Below, piece by piece: positions 25,208 through 37,253 of a DNA stretch of 64,000 nt (position 1 is the first letter of the stretch; every line of letters begins with the position of its first letter). Origin of the DNA: Rhopalosiphum padi. Lineage: Eukaryota > Arthropoda > Insecta > Hemiptera > Aphididae. The notes under the pieces are model-generated. The model saw nothing but the letters and a program-made list of their open reading frames with translations, had not been told where the DNA came from and made no database searches. Where the stretch lies: contig NC_083597.1 in the NCBI RefSeq assembly GCF_020882245.1, positions 14,356,581 through 14,420,580 on the forward strand. Direction: 5' to 3'. The translations under genes were made by a program, and so were the position numbers.

Positions 25208-26632
25208 ATGACGTCCACTTCAAACATTTTTTTAACAAGGACTTTGAAATCTACACTCAGTTCTTTATTATTCACGTATGTAACAGCGTTCTTATTATCA
25301 CTTCGGTCAATTCTCAGCTTCACATTCAGATTGTATTCCTTATTTTACGTGCCGGCAGTATTGGTAGCTGTTTTATTATTTATTATAACTGGTTCGCGAA
25401 GATATGTAAGAACAGATCTGCCTTGTACAAATCGTTTTAGCAAAATTGTCAAAGGATTATCAATTCAAACCCTATTACTCGCGTCTATGTTTTCGTTGAG
25501 TGCATGGTTTCTTTCCAGTCTAAATCCATTTTGTCACAATGAAAAAATTTGGCATTTACTCAACATTGGATGTGCTCTGGCTGGTATTTTATTCCACTAC
25601 GAAAATGTTTACTTTGAACAAGACTTTCACTTTCCGATAATAAATACTACAAAGTATTCAATGTTTATGTCTAAACTTTCAGAAATTATTTTTAAGTCAT
25701 TAAAAAAATCATTTTTATACATATTTTTCATATATATTCCTTTATATGTGATTGAACCAAAATTATGTACAGATTTTTATTTTTTTGGGAATCTATGGTT
25801 TTCAATATCGCTAGTCTTATATTTGTTTTATTCATTTGAACACATTATATTTTTAACTATGACTGAACGTATTATATTTCCAATTGTGACGATAAAACAA
25901 AATGATAATTGTTTACTTAATGCTTTAAATGTTGATAATAAGATTATAAAATCATTAGCACTATATGATCTTTATCAAGCGACAATTAAAGATGCAGAAA
26001 GAAGAAAAGAAATATTTAGCTTAAGTTTCGCAGGAAATGTTCCTCAAAGTTGGAAAATTATATTTAATTATTGTATGAATAACATAAAATCTACCACAGA
26101 AGACTTGAAAAACGTAGTCAACCATATACCACTTAAGTTAATCAATCGGCGTAATATAACTAATGCTAGATTAATACATATTAATGATAGAGTCAATAGC
26201 AAACCATCAGAAGAAAATTCAAATCAGCAAGGAAAATTATTATGTTTTGTTGAAAAATTCTGGCTGTATAAATATTTTTTTGGACCATTGGACAAAGATA
26301 AATTATTAGAAGAATTTGAAGCAACAGTTTGGTGCTGTTATATACTTTCAAATTTAGCTGTAGTTTCATTAAAGGAGGACGAGTATGGTATTGTTAGAGA
26401 ACAACTGGGGCAAATTGTTAGCACTATTTTGGACTTGAAAAATCAATTGGATATCCAACAAAGAAGTTTTAACAACCAAAAGACCAAGAAAATTGAATAC
26501 TTGAAAACACATGTTAAGACTTGTGCTGTTATGTTAGCATTAAATTTTGGTATGTATGCCAATGATATTGGATTAGATGAAACTCAGTTGCATAGTTTTA
26601 AAAAAATAATAGTATTGTTAAATAGTTGTTAA
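25208..26632 (+). CDS. Ndc1: Nucleoporin NDC1 (TMEM48)
   Basis: Single uninterrupted frame of 474 residues. The N-terminal half has six hydrophobic segments at about residues 18-38, 43-62, 82-104, 115-133, 168-183 and 190-216. The soluble half opens with KSLALYDLYQATIKDAERRK and EIFSLSFAGNVPQSW, the block conserved in NDC1, the transmembrane nucleoporin that anchors the nuclear pore complex and works with POM121 and ALADIN in vertebrates. The topology (six membrane passes, cytosolic or pore-facing C-terminus) fits the family, though the protein is shorter than the human one (about 674), mainly in the C-terminal domain. The ATG at 25208 has a purine at -3. AATAAA at 26756-26761 follows. It converges on adenosine kinase, whose coding end is 336 bases away. 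The lack of introns is notable. Confidence 0.87.
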   Translation: MTSTSNIFLTRTLKSTLSSLLFTYVTAFLLSLRSILSFTFRLYSLFYVPAVLVAVLLFIITGSRRYVRTDLPCTNRFSKIVKGLSIQTLLLASMFSLSAWFLSSLNPFCHNEKIWHLLNIGCALAGILFHYENVYFEQDFHFPIINTTKYSMFMSKLSEIIFKSLKKSFLYIFFIYIPLYVIEPKLCTDFYFFGNLWFSISLVLYLFYSFEHIIFLTMTERIIFPIVTIKQNDNCLLNALNVDNKIIKSLALYDLYQATIKDAERRKEIFSLSFAGNVPQSWKIIFNYCMNNIKSTTEDLKNVVNHIPLKLINRRNITNARLIHINDRVNSKPSEENSNQQGKLLCFVEKFWLYKYFFGPLDKDKLLEEFEATVWCCYILSNLAVVSLKEDEYGIVREQLGQIVSTILDLKNQLDIQQRSFNNQKTKKIEYLKTHVKTCAVMLALNFGMYANDIGLDETQLHSFKKIIVLLNSC

Positions 26633-26755
26633 CATTATTCTATGTGAAAATTTAAAATGTTTTGTTCTTTTTCCTTAATAATATTTTGTCTGTCTCAGTT
26701 ATGGACTTAAAATGTATTATATTGTTTTGTAAATATATTCTTGTAATATCTTCAC

Positions 26756-26761
26756 AATAAA
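26756..26761 (+). promoter_or_regulatory. Polyadenylation signal of the NDC1 gene
   Basis: AATAAA about 124 bases past the stop codon, in a T-rich 3' UTR. Confidence 0.55.
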
Positions 26762-26935
26762 ATTATAAAGATAATTAATTATTATTTTAATGAGAAGTGA
26801 AGTAAATAACAAAACTTATTCCAAATGCATTTATTGTGAATCATTTATTATAATCATAATAAAATAATTGTTGAATAAAAACAGTTATAATAAGAGGTCA
26901 ACATCAATAAAAAATAATCTCGCATGACAACTGAT

Positions 26936-26941
26936 TTTATT
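26936..26941 (-). promoter_or_regulatory. Polyadenylation signal of the adenosine kinase gene
   Basis: On the minus strand AATAAA lies 28 bases past the adenosine kinase stop codon at 26971-26969, giving a very short 3' UTR. It faces the NDC1 signal about 175 bases away. Confidence 0.55.
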
Positions 26942-26968
26942 GTAGCAAGTAGTCTTATTATACAGTTT

Positions 26969-29009
26969 TTATATTTTAAATGAATCTCCTTTTGACATTC
27001 CTGGTTGTTGTATGATATATGATCCTGCATTAATTCCAGCTTCTATACAGGTTTTAATTGGACATTCCAAAATATATTTGCTGATAAAACCTTGAAAAAA
27101 AATATTTAAAAGTATAAAATAAATTATTTTGTTAAAGTAGTCTTACCACCAATAAATGCATCACCAGCACCATTAGAATCAATAATATCACTTGTTGGAA
27201 TTTTAGGCACTGGATAATGTGTGATGATCCCATCTAAGAAATAAACAATTAGAATAAAGTTTTTAGTTCTTTAAATATTTAGAATTCTAAATTTAATGAC
27301 CAAACAAATACTATATGACAGATATATTTTAATCATATCAACACTTGAAAAAGTTAAATTATTTTTACTAAAATATTTTACCGTTAGCAACAAGAACTGG
27401 TTTTTCGCCCTGAGTTATAATAACTAGGCGATGTCTATCATTCTCAATATCAAAAGTACTTAATTTACGTGCAATTTCTTCAATATTATCTAAATTCCAT
27501 TTTTGTCCCTCAGAAAAGGCTTTGGCCTCCTAAAATAAAATAAATATTTTATATTAATAAATAGTATATTAGATTAAAACTAAATTAAATGTTACGAACT
27601 TCATCATTTCCAACTACAATGCTAACATAACGAAAAATAGACATAACTGAATCCATATAAAATTGATAAATAAACGGTGCACTCATATTAAATAAAAATG
27701 GACGCTTTTTTTCAAAAGCAATCTTAGCAAGTTTTTGAACAGCTTTTACATTTACTTGTAAGAAAAAACCCTAAAAATAAATAAATAATATCATTATTAA
27801 TTAGTAGATAACTTAGTATAAATTAAGAATGTAATTCAATAATTAAATATATAAATAAATAAGATAAATCATGCATAACATACTTATATTTAATTGTATA
27901 AAAAATACCTTGTAAAATATTAGCATTTTTGTAAAAAATAATTTTTTTTTATTACAAATAGTTGTAATACATAACGAGATCTATTAATTATTTAATTACA
28001 GCATACAATATAATATATAACAATTTCTTTTAAACATTAAATTAAGTTTGTGTAATACTAAATTTCACTTACTGTAACTAAGTAAAATTTTGCATTTTCA
28101 ATTATAGCCTTATTTTCAGGAACATCTAAATGGTCTTCAGTAAAAGTCTCTGCAGCTGATAAATTAGCACATAAAGATCTATCTTTGCCATTATTGGTGA
28201 CAATAACTGCACAGGTGCCTGAATAAAATGTTATATATTAATAATTCAAATAATTTGTTTAAGAGAATACATTTTAAATTGATCATAACTTACTTAAAAA
28301 TAATAGTATAAATATAAGGCTATGTGGGGACCTGGATAATTATCTTACCTTTAAATTTTATAATAGGTCAGTTTACTCTAATATCAAAACTAACAGCACA
28401 ATATTTAAAATAGTGAACGAAAATTTGGTATGCCGCACATGCATAACATGGAGACAACACATGTGGGTTCTAAGTTAAAAATAATAGTTATATGTATTTA
28501 CCAGTAGGCTTTTTTGAAGAGTATTGGTATTTAACATCAACTCCTTCATTGTTAGCTTTGAGTTTCAAAATCTCACTGTATTTATCTTGACCAACAGCAC
28601 CAAAAAACACAGCCACATTAGGTTTTTCTAAAATCCACTAAACAAATTATATATATTTTAATAATAACTAGGCAAAAAGAATAATAATGATTTCTTTGGT
28701 TCAGTACTGAAAATACCTGTGCCACTCTTAAAGAATTTTGAGCTGAGCCTCCAGCAGTGTATTCTACACTTTTATTTTGTATTAATTCTTCATAAAGAGG
28801 CATATGTTTTTCCTCGGCCAAGATAGCATTATTATTTTTTAAATCATATTTATCCAATAAATTTTGATCGCCAACAACAGTCATGTCCAATAATGGGTTA
28901 CAGAATCCAACAATGGTTCCAGGTCTAAAATAAATAAATATAATTAAAAGATAATAATTGAAAATGGGAAGTTCTTAAATGATTACTTTAAAATACTAGA
29001 ATCACCCAT
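26969..29009 (-). CDS. Adenosine kinase
   Basis: Eight minus-strand exons: 29009-28987, 28924-28717, 28637-28502, 28218-28073, 27770-27600, 27529-27382, 27233-27147 and 27090-26969. They join in phase into 346 residues (human short form 345). It is a PfkB-family ribokinase-fold enzyme that phosphorylates adenosine to AMP with ATP, in purine salvage and control of methylation by-products. Seen: GFCNPLLDM near the N-terminus; LLDKYDLKNNNAILAEE; the glycine-rich YTAGGSAQNSLRVAQW substrate lid; FFGAVGQDKY; FNMSAPFI; VVGNDE; and the signature DSNGAGDAFIGGF, whose GAGD aspartate (about residue 301) is the catalytic base. The donor after exon 5 reads GTTCGT, an unusual GT site, but the join restores the conserved GNDE-E register. 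The first exon encodes only seven complete residues. Confidence 0.95.
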
Positions 29010-32000
29010 TTTTTGACTATTACTTCACCAAAAGAACAAAACTTCTATAAATTGAAATACTCCAAAGAATAAAGTTTAAAGAGTATTTTATTATAATAAA
29101 TTACAAACTAATAAATTATTGAAATGTTTTACGTCCAATACTCCAATAGAAACACTCAACGACGATCAAATGATCAATTTAAGTTGAACGCTTGAACGAT
29201 TAAATTCGTTATCTAAAACAGATAACATTCTAAAAAACACCATAGAACATCGTGTTCTATAAGAGATAAATATATAAAATATAAATACTAAATATATACT
29301 AAATCAATTTTCAACAATTTGTTAATTTGAATTCATTATCTATATTGATGGGTTTTAGAGTACCAAGGAATAATTTTAATTATTATTAATTATTATTGTA
29401 TTTATGTTTTGAGATAATAAAATGTTACCAAGTTAAATAATTTAATAATTAATACGATAACTAATTTGAAGGTTATATTACACTGAAATCACAAAATATT
29501 TTGCTGTTTGCTAATAAGAGATAACAGGCAACTGTCAATTAATGAACGAAAAATATACTATAAAGTATATGTTTATATACTTATAGTGAAATAGTCACTT
29601 CAAAATATTTAATTTGAATGTTTACACGATACTTGTCTAGTTGTATAAATGGCTTGGAGTACATAGAATGACAATCATAGATAATAAAGAATCTACCTAG
29701 TAAAAATGTTCCTTAAAAAATTTAAATAATCTTAATTAATAGATTTATTTAAATCATTAAAGAAATTAATAAACCATTGTAAAAATAATATAAATAACAA
29801 AATAATTAACATTGTCATTTATTGTTTAAATAAGCACAAATTTAAAATTAAAATATCTTTAAAAATATATATTTTAGTAGGTATTTATTTTTTTTAGATT
29901 TTATTATACTTATATAGAATCTTGTGGTTCAGTGGTTGTATTACATCTTCTTAACTTATATGTAAGTAAAAAGAAAAGTTTTCATGAATTTTTAACTACA
30001 AAATATTTCGATATTCGTAAAAGATTTAAATCACTGAGAATAATGTTTTTGATTTATAACAAAATCAATATTTTTAACATTGTTATTTATTAAAAATACA
30101 TAATTTTGTCAGATTTAAACTTCTTCAAATTTCTATAAAAAACTGCAGTATTTGCAATTTTTTTTAATTTATTAGTTTCAATATAAAATACTGAGAAATA
30201 TACTATTATTATTCCACTTTTTTAAACCTTTAGCTTTAAAAATGAAAGATTTCATACATTTTTTACTACAAAATACTTATAGCCTATAGCTAGCTTGTAA
30301 TTTTCACAATTTTAATAAATTTGAACTTCAAATGCATATAAAAAAAATTGTGCCAAAGTATTTATCTAACAAGTAGAATAAGTTACATATTTATGTGAGA
30401 TCTTGTAATAAATTTTCAAGAATTTTGACGTATCAAATATATATTTTTTACCCAATGTTAATAAAAATAAAACTAAAGAAATATTGAAAATTTCTTATAC
30501 CATTTTTAAAATTATACCATAATAGGTAAATATAAAATAAAAATAAACATTTGGTTAAAATCTCAAGTATCTATAGTTATTCTCTTTTGAATTACATTAA
30601 ATAACAAAAATTGTTTGAGGAATTATCATTCGAATAAATATGCATTGTCTGTAAAAATTTCTTTTAATTTAATAAATATTTTTTTAAAAATATAATGAGA
30701 ACATTTTTGAGATTTTATTGAAAATCTCAATTTTAAACGCTTATAAATTATTCATATTTACATACATTTTGGTAATTTTAATCCGTATACATATATACAT
30801 ATATATTTTATCATTGTACCATAAGTCATAACATTTTAATATAATATAGTACCTCCTCTATTTAAATAAGCATCATAAAAGAAAAAAAAATACCTACATA
30901 CCCATTAGTTTGATTGAGAATTGAGAAGACTACATACCTGTAGGTAACTCTATGCTTTATTTGTTAATAATTGTGACACTACTATATGACTTAAGTAATT
31001 AAGTTACTAGTAATTGAAAAGTTTAGTTATTTATTAAAGTGACATTTTACTATCCCAAATAATAACTACAAAATACATAACAAAACGCACTAACTTTAAC
31101 ATCAAAATGTAGATATAAAAAATCTCTCAAGTTATTAAATATTTTATATTAATGGCATATTTGGATATTACATATTAAATAAATAATATATTATATTGAA
31201 TATTTTACTACAATCATAATGATTTTAATATATGTTGTAAAGTTATAGATTATATTAAGATTCAAGAAAAAACTCGATAAATAATTATCAAGGATAAATC
31301 TCAGCAAACATAACACATGGTTAAATTAAGTTCAGTATATTTTTTAAATTATATAATGACGAATTACAAATCAATAATTATTCAGCTAAGTTAACTTTCT
31401 GCTGATGTACTATATTTATGGTAAACTCAGTTTATACATAATTGAACATAAGTGTTTTATTGAAGAAAAAAATTATACTATACTTAATAATTTACATAAA
31501 CTTAAATATACCGATTTTGCATAGTAATTATTATTAACGTAATAAATTTCATCTTCATTAAATTATCCATAGTCTGTATCTAAAAAATCTCTGTGTATAA
31601 ACTATAAATATTTGTGATAGATTTTTAATTCACTCACACATAAATACTTAAGATATATAAATATAATAAAAATGAAATGTTATCTATTATCAATTAAATA
31701 AAAGCAAAATTAATATAAATAAATGTTTATCATTAGTTTGAAAATGTATTCATATGCCGTTGTAATGAAAAAAAAACCCACTATTATTCTATAAATTATA
31801 TTAGTTACTTAACACACTTACTAAATTGATGAAATAACTAAAAATGTATTAAATATTATTAATAAAAACTTATAATAATGGATACAAAATAATGTAACCA
31901 ATAGTCAAAAAATAATATAATAATAGTTGTGGAACTCTAATTAAACAGTAAATTATAGTACAATTTGTCTGTACCTACAAAAAAAATATTGGTTGTCTTA

Positions 32001-32025
32001 ATTTTTAAATAGTAAGAATAATTAA
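29010..32025. other. AT-rich intergenic DNA between adenosine kinase and the PWWP gene
   Basis: No coding exon recognised. The segment at about 29960-30780 shows weak similarity to the dispersed repeat at 8566-9535: GTTTTCATGAATTTTTAACT, AAATGCATATAAAAAAAATT, AAGTAGAATAAGTTACATAT and ATCTTGTAATAAATTTTCAA follow in the same order. It is probably an old, diverged copy. Confidence 0.4.
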
Positions 32026-35000
32026 TCATAATTCATAATCTTTATCTGATGTAAGCCCATATATCTGATCGCAAGCCAAATGTTTAGTCTTTGTAAAAAA
32101 GTTTTCAACTTCTTTATTAAATATCTCATCAAATGATTGCCCATCAGACACGGTGAACATTGATATAAATTTATTAAATACTATTTCAGCCTTGCGTCGA
32201 ATTTGAGTTGACTTTTCATCATGTAAAACAGTTTCCTCTTCATTTAGATTCCATTCTTTTGCATTACCAGTATACCTTGTCACTTGTTTAATTGTTTCAA
32301 CAATTTCTTGGTGTTTTTTTAACATTAAGGCATTAATTTGAAGTTCAACCATGTGCTCTAATATATCTAATGCTCCTTCATAATCAGCATGATCTGTTCG
32401 TAAAGCTATACGTAATTTATGTATGTAATCTAGCAGATCAACTTCAGTGTGTAATAAATCAATTTTAGTGATTTTTTTTGGACCAGTTTTCTTCCAACTA
32501 GTTTCTATACTTGACAAAGCTCCAACCATGAGATCTTTTATTGCGACCGGAAGTTCGCTGTCTTCATTTATTTCATTATTCACTTGTTCCAAGTTTTTAG
32601 TCGCTGAATTATTAATGTGTGGTATTGATGCTGCTGAATGGCTTTTAGATATATTTCTTGTGTCTGAATTTGTATCTAAAAAAAATAATAAACATTTAAT
32701 AATCTAAAATAATTAATTAGTGAAAAAAAAAATTTAAGGATAATAATTTTAACTAGAAATATGTTTAAAAGTAATGATAATATGATAATAAATCACAACT
32801 TTTCAAATACCCTAAATCCTATAAAAATAAACCTAGTGTCCCAAAAAACAAGGTACACTTTAACACTTATTACCTAGAAATATTTTTCAATTATGTTATC
32901 GCGACGTTAAACTAGACTAATGGATGATCATAAATTACTATGACTTAAAATTAACTTGTGTATTTTGTTTATGTGCAATACAACTTCATTTTTTCTAATG
33001 ACAACCCCTAAAATTTTGAATATCACTTTCGAATTAATCAATTTTTTTCAAGCAATTTTGATCTATCAATGTGCGTTATAACCCAAAATTGAAGAAATTA
33101 GAGCTAGGTATAATTTTAAAAAATGTATTAAATTAATTTTTTTTTTTTATTTCTAAACACCATAATAAGATACATTATGCATTTCTTATTAGAGTAATAA
33201 ATTATTTACTATTTATGAATTATAATTTAATTTTATTATTACTCATTATGAAATCACAGAAAAACATTTATTTTTAAACTATACCTAGCTCTAATTTTGA
33301 CAAATTTAAGTTTAGAATACATGTTGATAGATCAAAATTGCTTGAAAAAAATTGATTAATTAGAAAAAGATATTCAAATTAAGGGTTACCATTTAAAAAA
33401 AATGAAGTTATGTTATGCATGTGCAAAATACACAAGTTAAAAAAATTGCAAGTCATAGGAATTTATGATCCATTAGTCTAGCTTAGTGTTTCTCAACCGG
33501 TATGTCGCCGAGTAAGTCCAAATGTGTCGCGGTAAGTACTAATATTAAATGCATGAACCTTGTTGACACTATATTTACAAAAATTAATAGGTAATATTCT
33601 TATTATTTTTTTTTTTATTGTGTGTCATAAAGTATGGTCATTTTTAATAGTGTCGCTATAATACAAAAGTTGAGAAACACTAGTGTAGTTTAACGTCTAA
33701 TTAAACAGTCTAGTTTAACGATCCTGCAAACAAAATTGGAAAATAATTACAAAGTAATGAAGGTTAGTGTACCCTGTTTTCGGGGACACACTGCATAATA
33801 ACTGAAATAAAAATTGAAAGTTAAATTTATCAATATCAGATGTTTTTTATGAAATACTAAATTAAAAAAAAATTGACTACTGAAAATAATAAAATCATTT
33901 AAAATCCTCTTGATTATAACTAATGAAAACTATCACCACCAAGAAATAAACAAATAATATTTCATAAATAAAGAAATAATTAAAATATTACCTTTTGTTT
34001 TATAATTTTGTTCTGATGATGTATCTGTTTCATTATTATGTTTTTCTGAACTTTTGGAATTTTCTTTACTTAACCTTGAACGTTTTGGCACCTCTGATTC
34101 ATTTTCATAATCAGAATATTTTTTTGGCTTGATTTTACGACCGGAACGTGATACATGTCCTACACTTACACTATTGGTGGAAGATATTTCACTACTTGAG
34201 GTAGGACTATTCTTTATTTTTGACAAGGATTTTACTGCTTTACTTGAATCTGATAATACATCACTAGTTTCTATAATTGATTCAGTTGTATTAAGAGTTT
34301 CTGATTGTTTATCTGGTGTTTCAGTAACTTTTTCATCGGCACTAACATTTTTATCACCAGTCTGTTCTATTTTCTGAAAACCACAATATAAGTAATGTAA
34401 ACACTTTTATTCTAAATAACACAATATTATCATTTTTTCTAATGCAATCTAGTAGAGAAATCCAGTGTTTTTTTAAATTGGTGAACATACTGTATATTAA
34501 TAAAAATATAAATAACTTGAACCAATGTTAAAACATTAATTTTTTTAAATTAGCTATTAAACAATTTTAGTTTACTAACCTGTTGTCCACTTTTTGCCCT
34601 TGCTACTACACAATCCTCCAATGGTTCTACCAATACTATAGCTTCAACCCGAGGTCTTTCTTTAAGCTTTAAAGTTTCTAACATTTTTGGTTTATTCGAT
34701 AAAGATTTTTTAGAAGGTGCTTCAGGTTTTACATCTGATATTTTTCTCTTTGTTCCTTTAGAAATTGAGAGACCCAAACTCTTTCTAGAAGAAACAACTT
34801 TTTTCCCCTTAGATAAAGTAGACTCATCGGTTGATAATTTTCCTTCACTTTCTATATTAGATTCATTTGATTTTTCAACTTCATCAGATTCATCTTTAGG
34901 TGATTCTTGTTCTATATGACTTGTGTTACTTGGTGTTGCAAGTGCATGTGAATCGTCATCAGGAAAAACTGAATTTTCTTCATCATCTTCAATTTGTAAT

Positions 35001-35242
35001 AAAGCTTCAGCAAAATATTTACGTTTGTTTGGTTTTCCTAGTTTTGACTTGTTTTCTTCATAAGGAAAGAGTTCCTCTGATTTACATTCAGCACGTTCAC
35101 CGGTTCCATAAAAATAAACATTATATCTTTGCCGTGATGGAGTATCAACTTTAACACCAGATATTATTGCTGGCCAAGCAGGATAACCTCGTATTTTTGC
35201 AAAGACTTTGTCTTTGACATTAAATACTTTTTTGGAAGACAT
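32026..35242 (-). CDS. PWWP and integrase-binding-domain chromatin protein (LEDGF/HRP2/JASPer type)
   Basis: Three minus-strand exons: 35242-34580, 34373-33992 and 32675-32026, giving 564 residues. Residues about 8-95 form a PWWP domain (VKDKVFAKIRGYPAWPAII, then YNVYFYGTGERAECKSEELFPY), which in this family reads H3K36 methylation in nucleosomes. A long acidic, serine- and lysine-rich linker follows, with KRK and KPKK basic patches that may act as nuclear localisation or DNA-contact sites. Residues about 419-522 match the helical integrase-binding domain of LEDGF/PSIP1 and HRP2 (KIDLLHTEVDLLDYIHKLR through KAEIVFNKFISMF), with an inserted acidic loop (EWNLNEEE) before the last helix. The fly counterpart is JASPer, which anchors JIL-1 kinase. 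A splice acceptor (TTTTTTACAG) ends nine bases before the ATG, so a 5' UTR exon lies upstream; a GTGAGT donor at about 35804 on this strand is a candidate. Confidence 0.92.
32832..33793. mobile_element. Long palindromic element in intron 2 of the PWWP gene
   Basis: A large inverted repeat: the left arm begins AGTGTCCCAAAAAACAAGGTACACT and the reversed right arm begins with CAGTGTGTCCCCGAAAACAGGGTACACT-like sequence. Arms of roughly 350 bases share GACTAATGG, TGATAGATCA, CTAGCTCTAATTT and TCAAGCAATTTTG. The right arm is interrupted by a hAT MITE at 33484-33682. Non-coding. Confidence 0.75.
33484..33682. mobile_element. hAT-type MITE nested in the palindromic element
   Basis: The left end TAGTGTTTCTCAACCGG mirrors the right end (reversed TAGTGTTTCTCAACTTT). 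The flanks GTCTAGCT (33476-33483) and GTGTAGTT (33683-33690) match at 6 of 8 positions. The undisturbed left arm of the host palindrome carries, reversed, CCATTAGTCTAGTTTAACG, which is the predicted empty site and explains both decayed flanks. Confidence 0.85.
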
Positions 35243-37253
35243 TGAACAAATCTGTAAAAAATGTTTTTTATTATTACTAAATAAATTATAATTGATTAAG
35301 TTGAAATTTCATTTAGCTGTTAACTATACTAGGAAACAAAAGGTGAATGATTTAAATTTTTATTTTGGATGCCCAATTAATGGTCATAACTCCTGAAGCT
35401 AATAGAATATGAAGTATATAGTTTAATAAAATATGGGGAGGATGATAATATTGTAGACTTGTAATTATAATTTATGTATTGCTTACAGTGAAGTCCTTAA
35501 AGCATGATAAAGATCAATTCAAAAATAAATAAATAAACATGGCTCTGCAAAAATAAGATAAAATTGCATGTATACTTATTAACAATTTAAAATTAATATG
35601 AAATTAAAACAACACACAATTGTTTGTAAAATTTCTACTGCAATCCAGTGACATTCAATATTATTTTAAAAATGTTATAGGAATCATCATAAAATAACGC
35701 GATAGCCAAAACGATACTAGATAGCGGCAACCATTTGCGATGTCAGCACACAAAACAATTATATTTTTAAACCAAACTGTGTAGTAGCCATTATGTTTAC
35801 TCACTTGTTATATGATACAGGTAAAAGAATTAAGTCCAGGAATGAGAGTATCCACAAATTCAGTTTTAAAAACTGAAAGATAAACAAAAATATGAATTCA
35901 ACGATAATTAATGAAACCACAACTGCGTGACCAAGTGGTAGTGGTAGAATGGTGATTGGCGATTGCTGAATATCCCAACGACAAGACTATTATTATTGCT
36001 GGAACAATCTAACAAAGTTGTTGTGTAAATTTCAGTTATCACCGTCCTATAACCATTAACCAGTAACCTATAGTAAAATATAATTTTTCGACAGATAATG
36101 GCGTCATAGTGAAGAGCGTCTGCCGCCGCGCCATAACGACAAACAAAGGTAAGCATGGAAGTTGGTAACGATTTTCAATTGTTGTTCGAAAATTGGTATT
36201 GGTTCACAAGCCGAACGCGCTATAACATTATTTAAATTAAATGCAAATAATATTATTATTTGAAAATTGTCCAAAATAATTCTAAAATTTACATATTTTG
36301 TTATAATTTTAGGTGTAATATAATCCTTTTTTTGTTATATCATAAGCGAAGGCAACTGTGAGTTGTCATACTGTCACACAGTGTAATTTTACAATTAAAT
36401 ATAATGCATCTACTAAGTTATTAGAATATATTAAAATATGGGTATAAGATAATTTTTGATTATTAATATTTCATAATGACGAGATTTTCGAGATTGGATT
36501 GGCATTTGGCGCAGAAATACAGTATAAAAAAATCAAGGAATAAATGAAAATAATATTAACCAAGTTGGATAGTTATATTTTACATTTTGTTTTATTACTT
36601 AGACAACACTGTAAATACTATACGCGGTAAAATTCACTGATTTTGTGCAAATGTTCAAAAGAAAATTATAGAAGAATTAGTAAATAAATATGTATTCTAA
36701 GAATTATTTTTAAATGTGTCCGTGATCATAATATTACATGAGCATATTATAAAGTAATTGGTTTTTGATTCTGTACATAGATAGCGCAAGATACCCACAT
36801 TGTAACTTTTGAAAACATTTTAGGTCCACTGATAAAGTCTTCGTTTCCAGCGCGATTTGAGATATACTTAAATCATAGCTTCCAGTCCTGGCAGTCCTAG
36901 ATATCTTAGTTCGTGGCAAAAATATTAATTTTTATCACGAATCATGATTCACAATTCACATTTTAGTATTTCACGGCCATATAAAGTGGTATACTACCTT
37001 CCCTCACAAAATCAAGATTACATGGAGTGGCCAGAAATACGTATCCCCCGCCATATTCTATTAAAAATTAATATTTTTGAAATTCAACACAGTTTTTATT
37101 TCATACATAGTCTGTGACTTGAATACAGCAGTGTTAAAGATTCACACTGGGTCAAACTTAAAGGTTAGAATGTTTCAGCGATTTAAACATTTTAAACTGT
37201 AAAAATAAATCGATGATTTACGAAAACACTTAGATGAAACATTAAGTTATAAA
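35243..37253. other. Upstream region of the PWWP gene; no coding exon assigned
   Basis: It probably contains the 5' UTR exon and promoter of the minus-strand gene; the slightly GC-richer block at 36100-36210 is the best promoter candidate. A plus-strand donor-like AAAG/GTAAGC at about 36147 could mark a divergent transcript, but no protein follows it. The rest is AT-rich. Confidence 0.35.

Noticed and set aside
25177..25440. 87-codon plus-strand frame overlapping NDC1
   Set aside because: Shadow of the NDC1 coding sequence in another frame.
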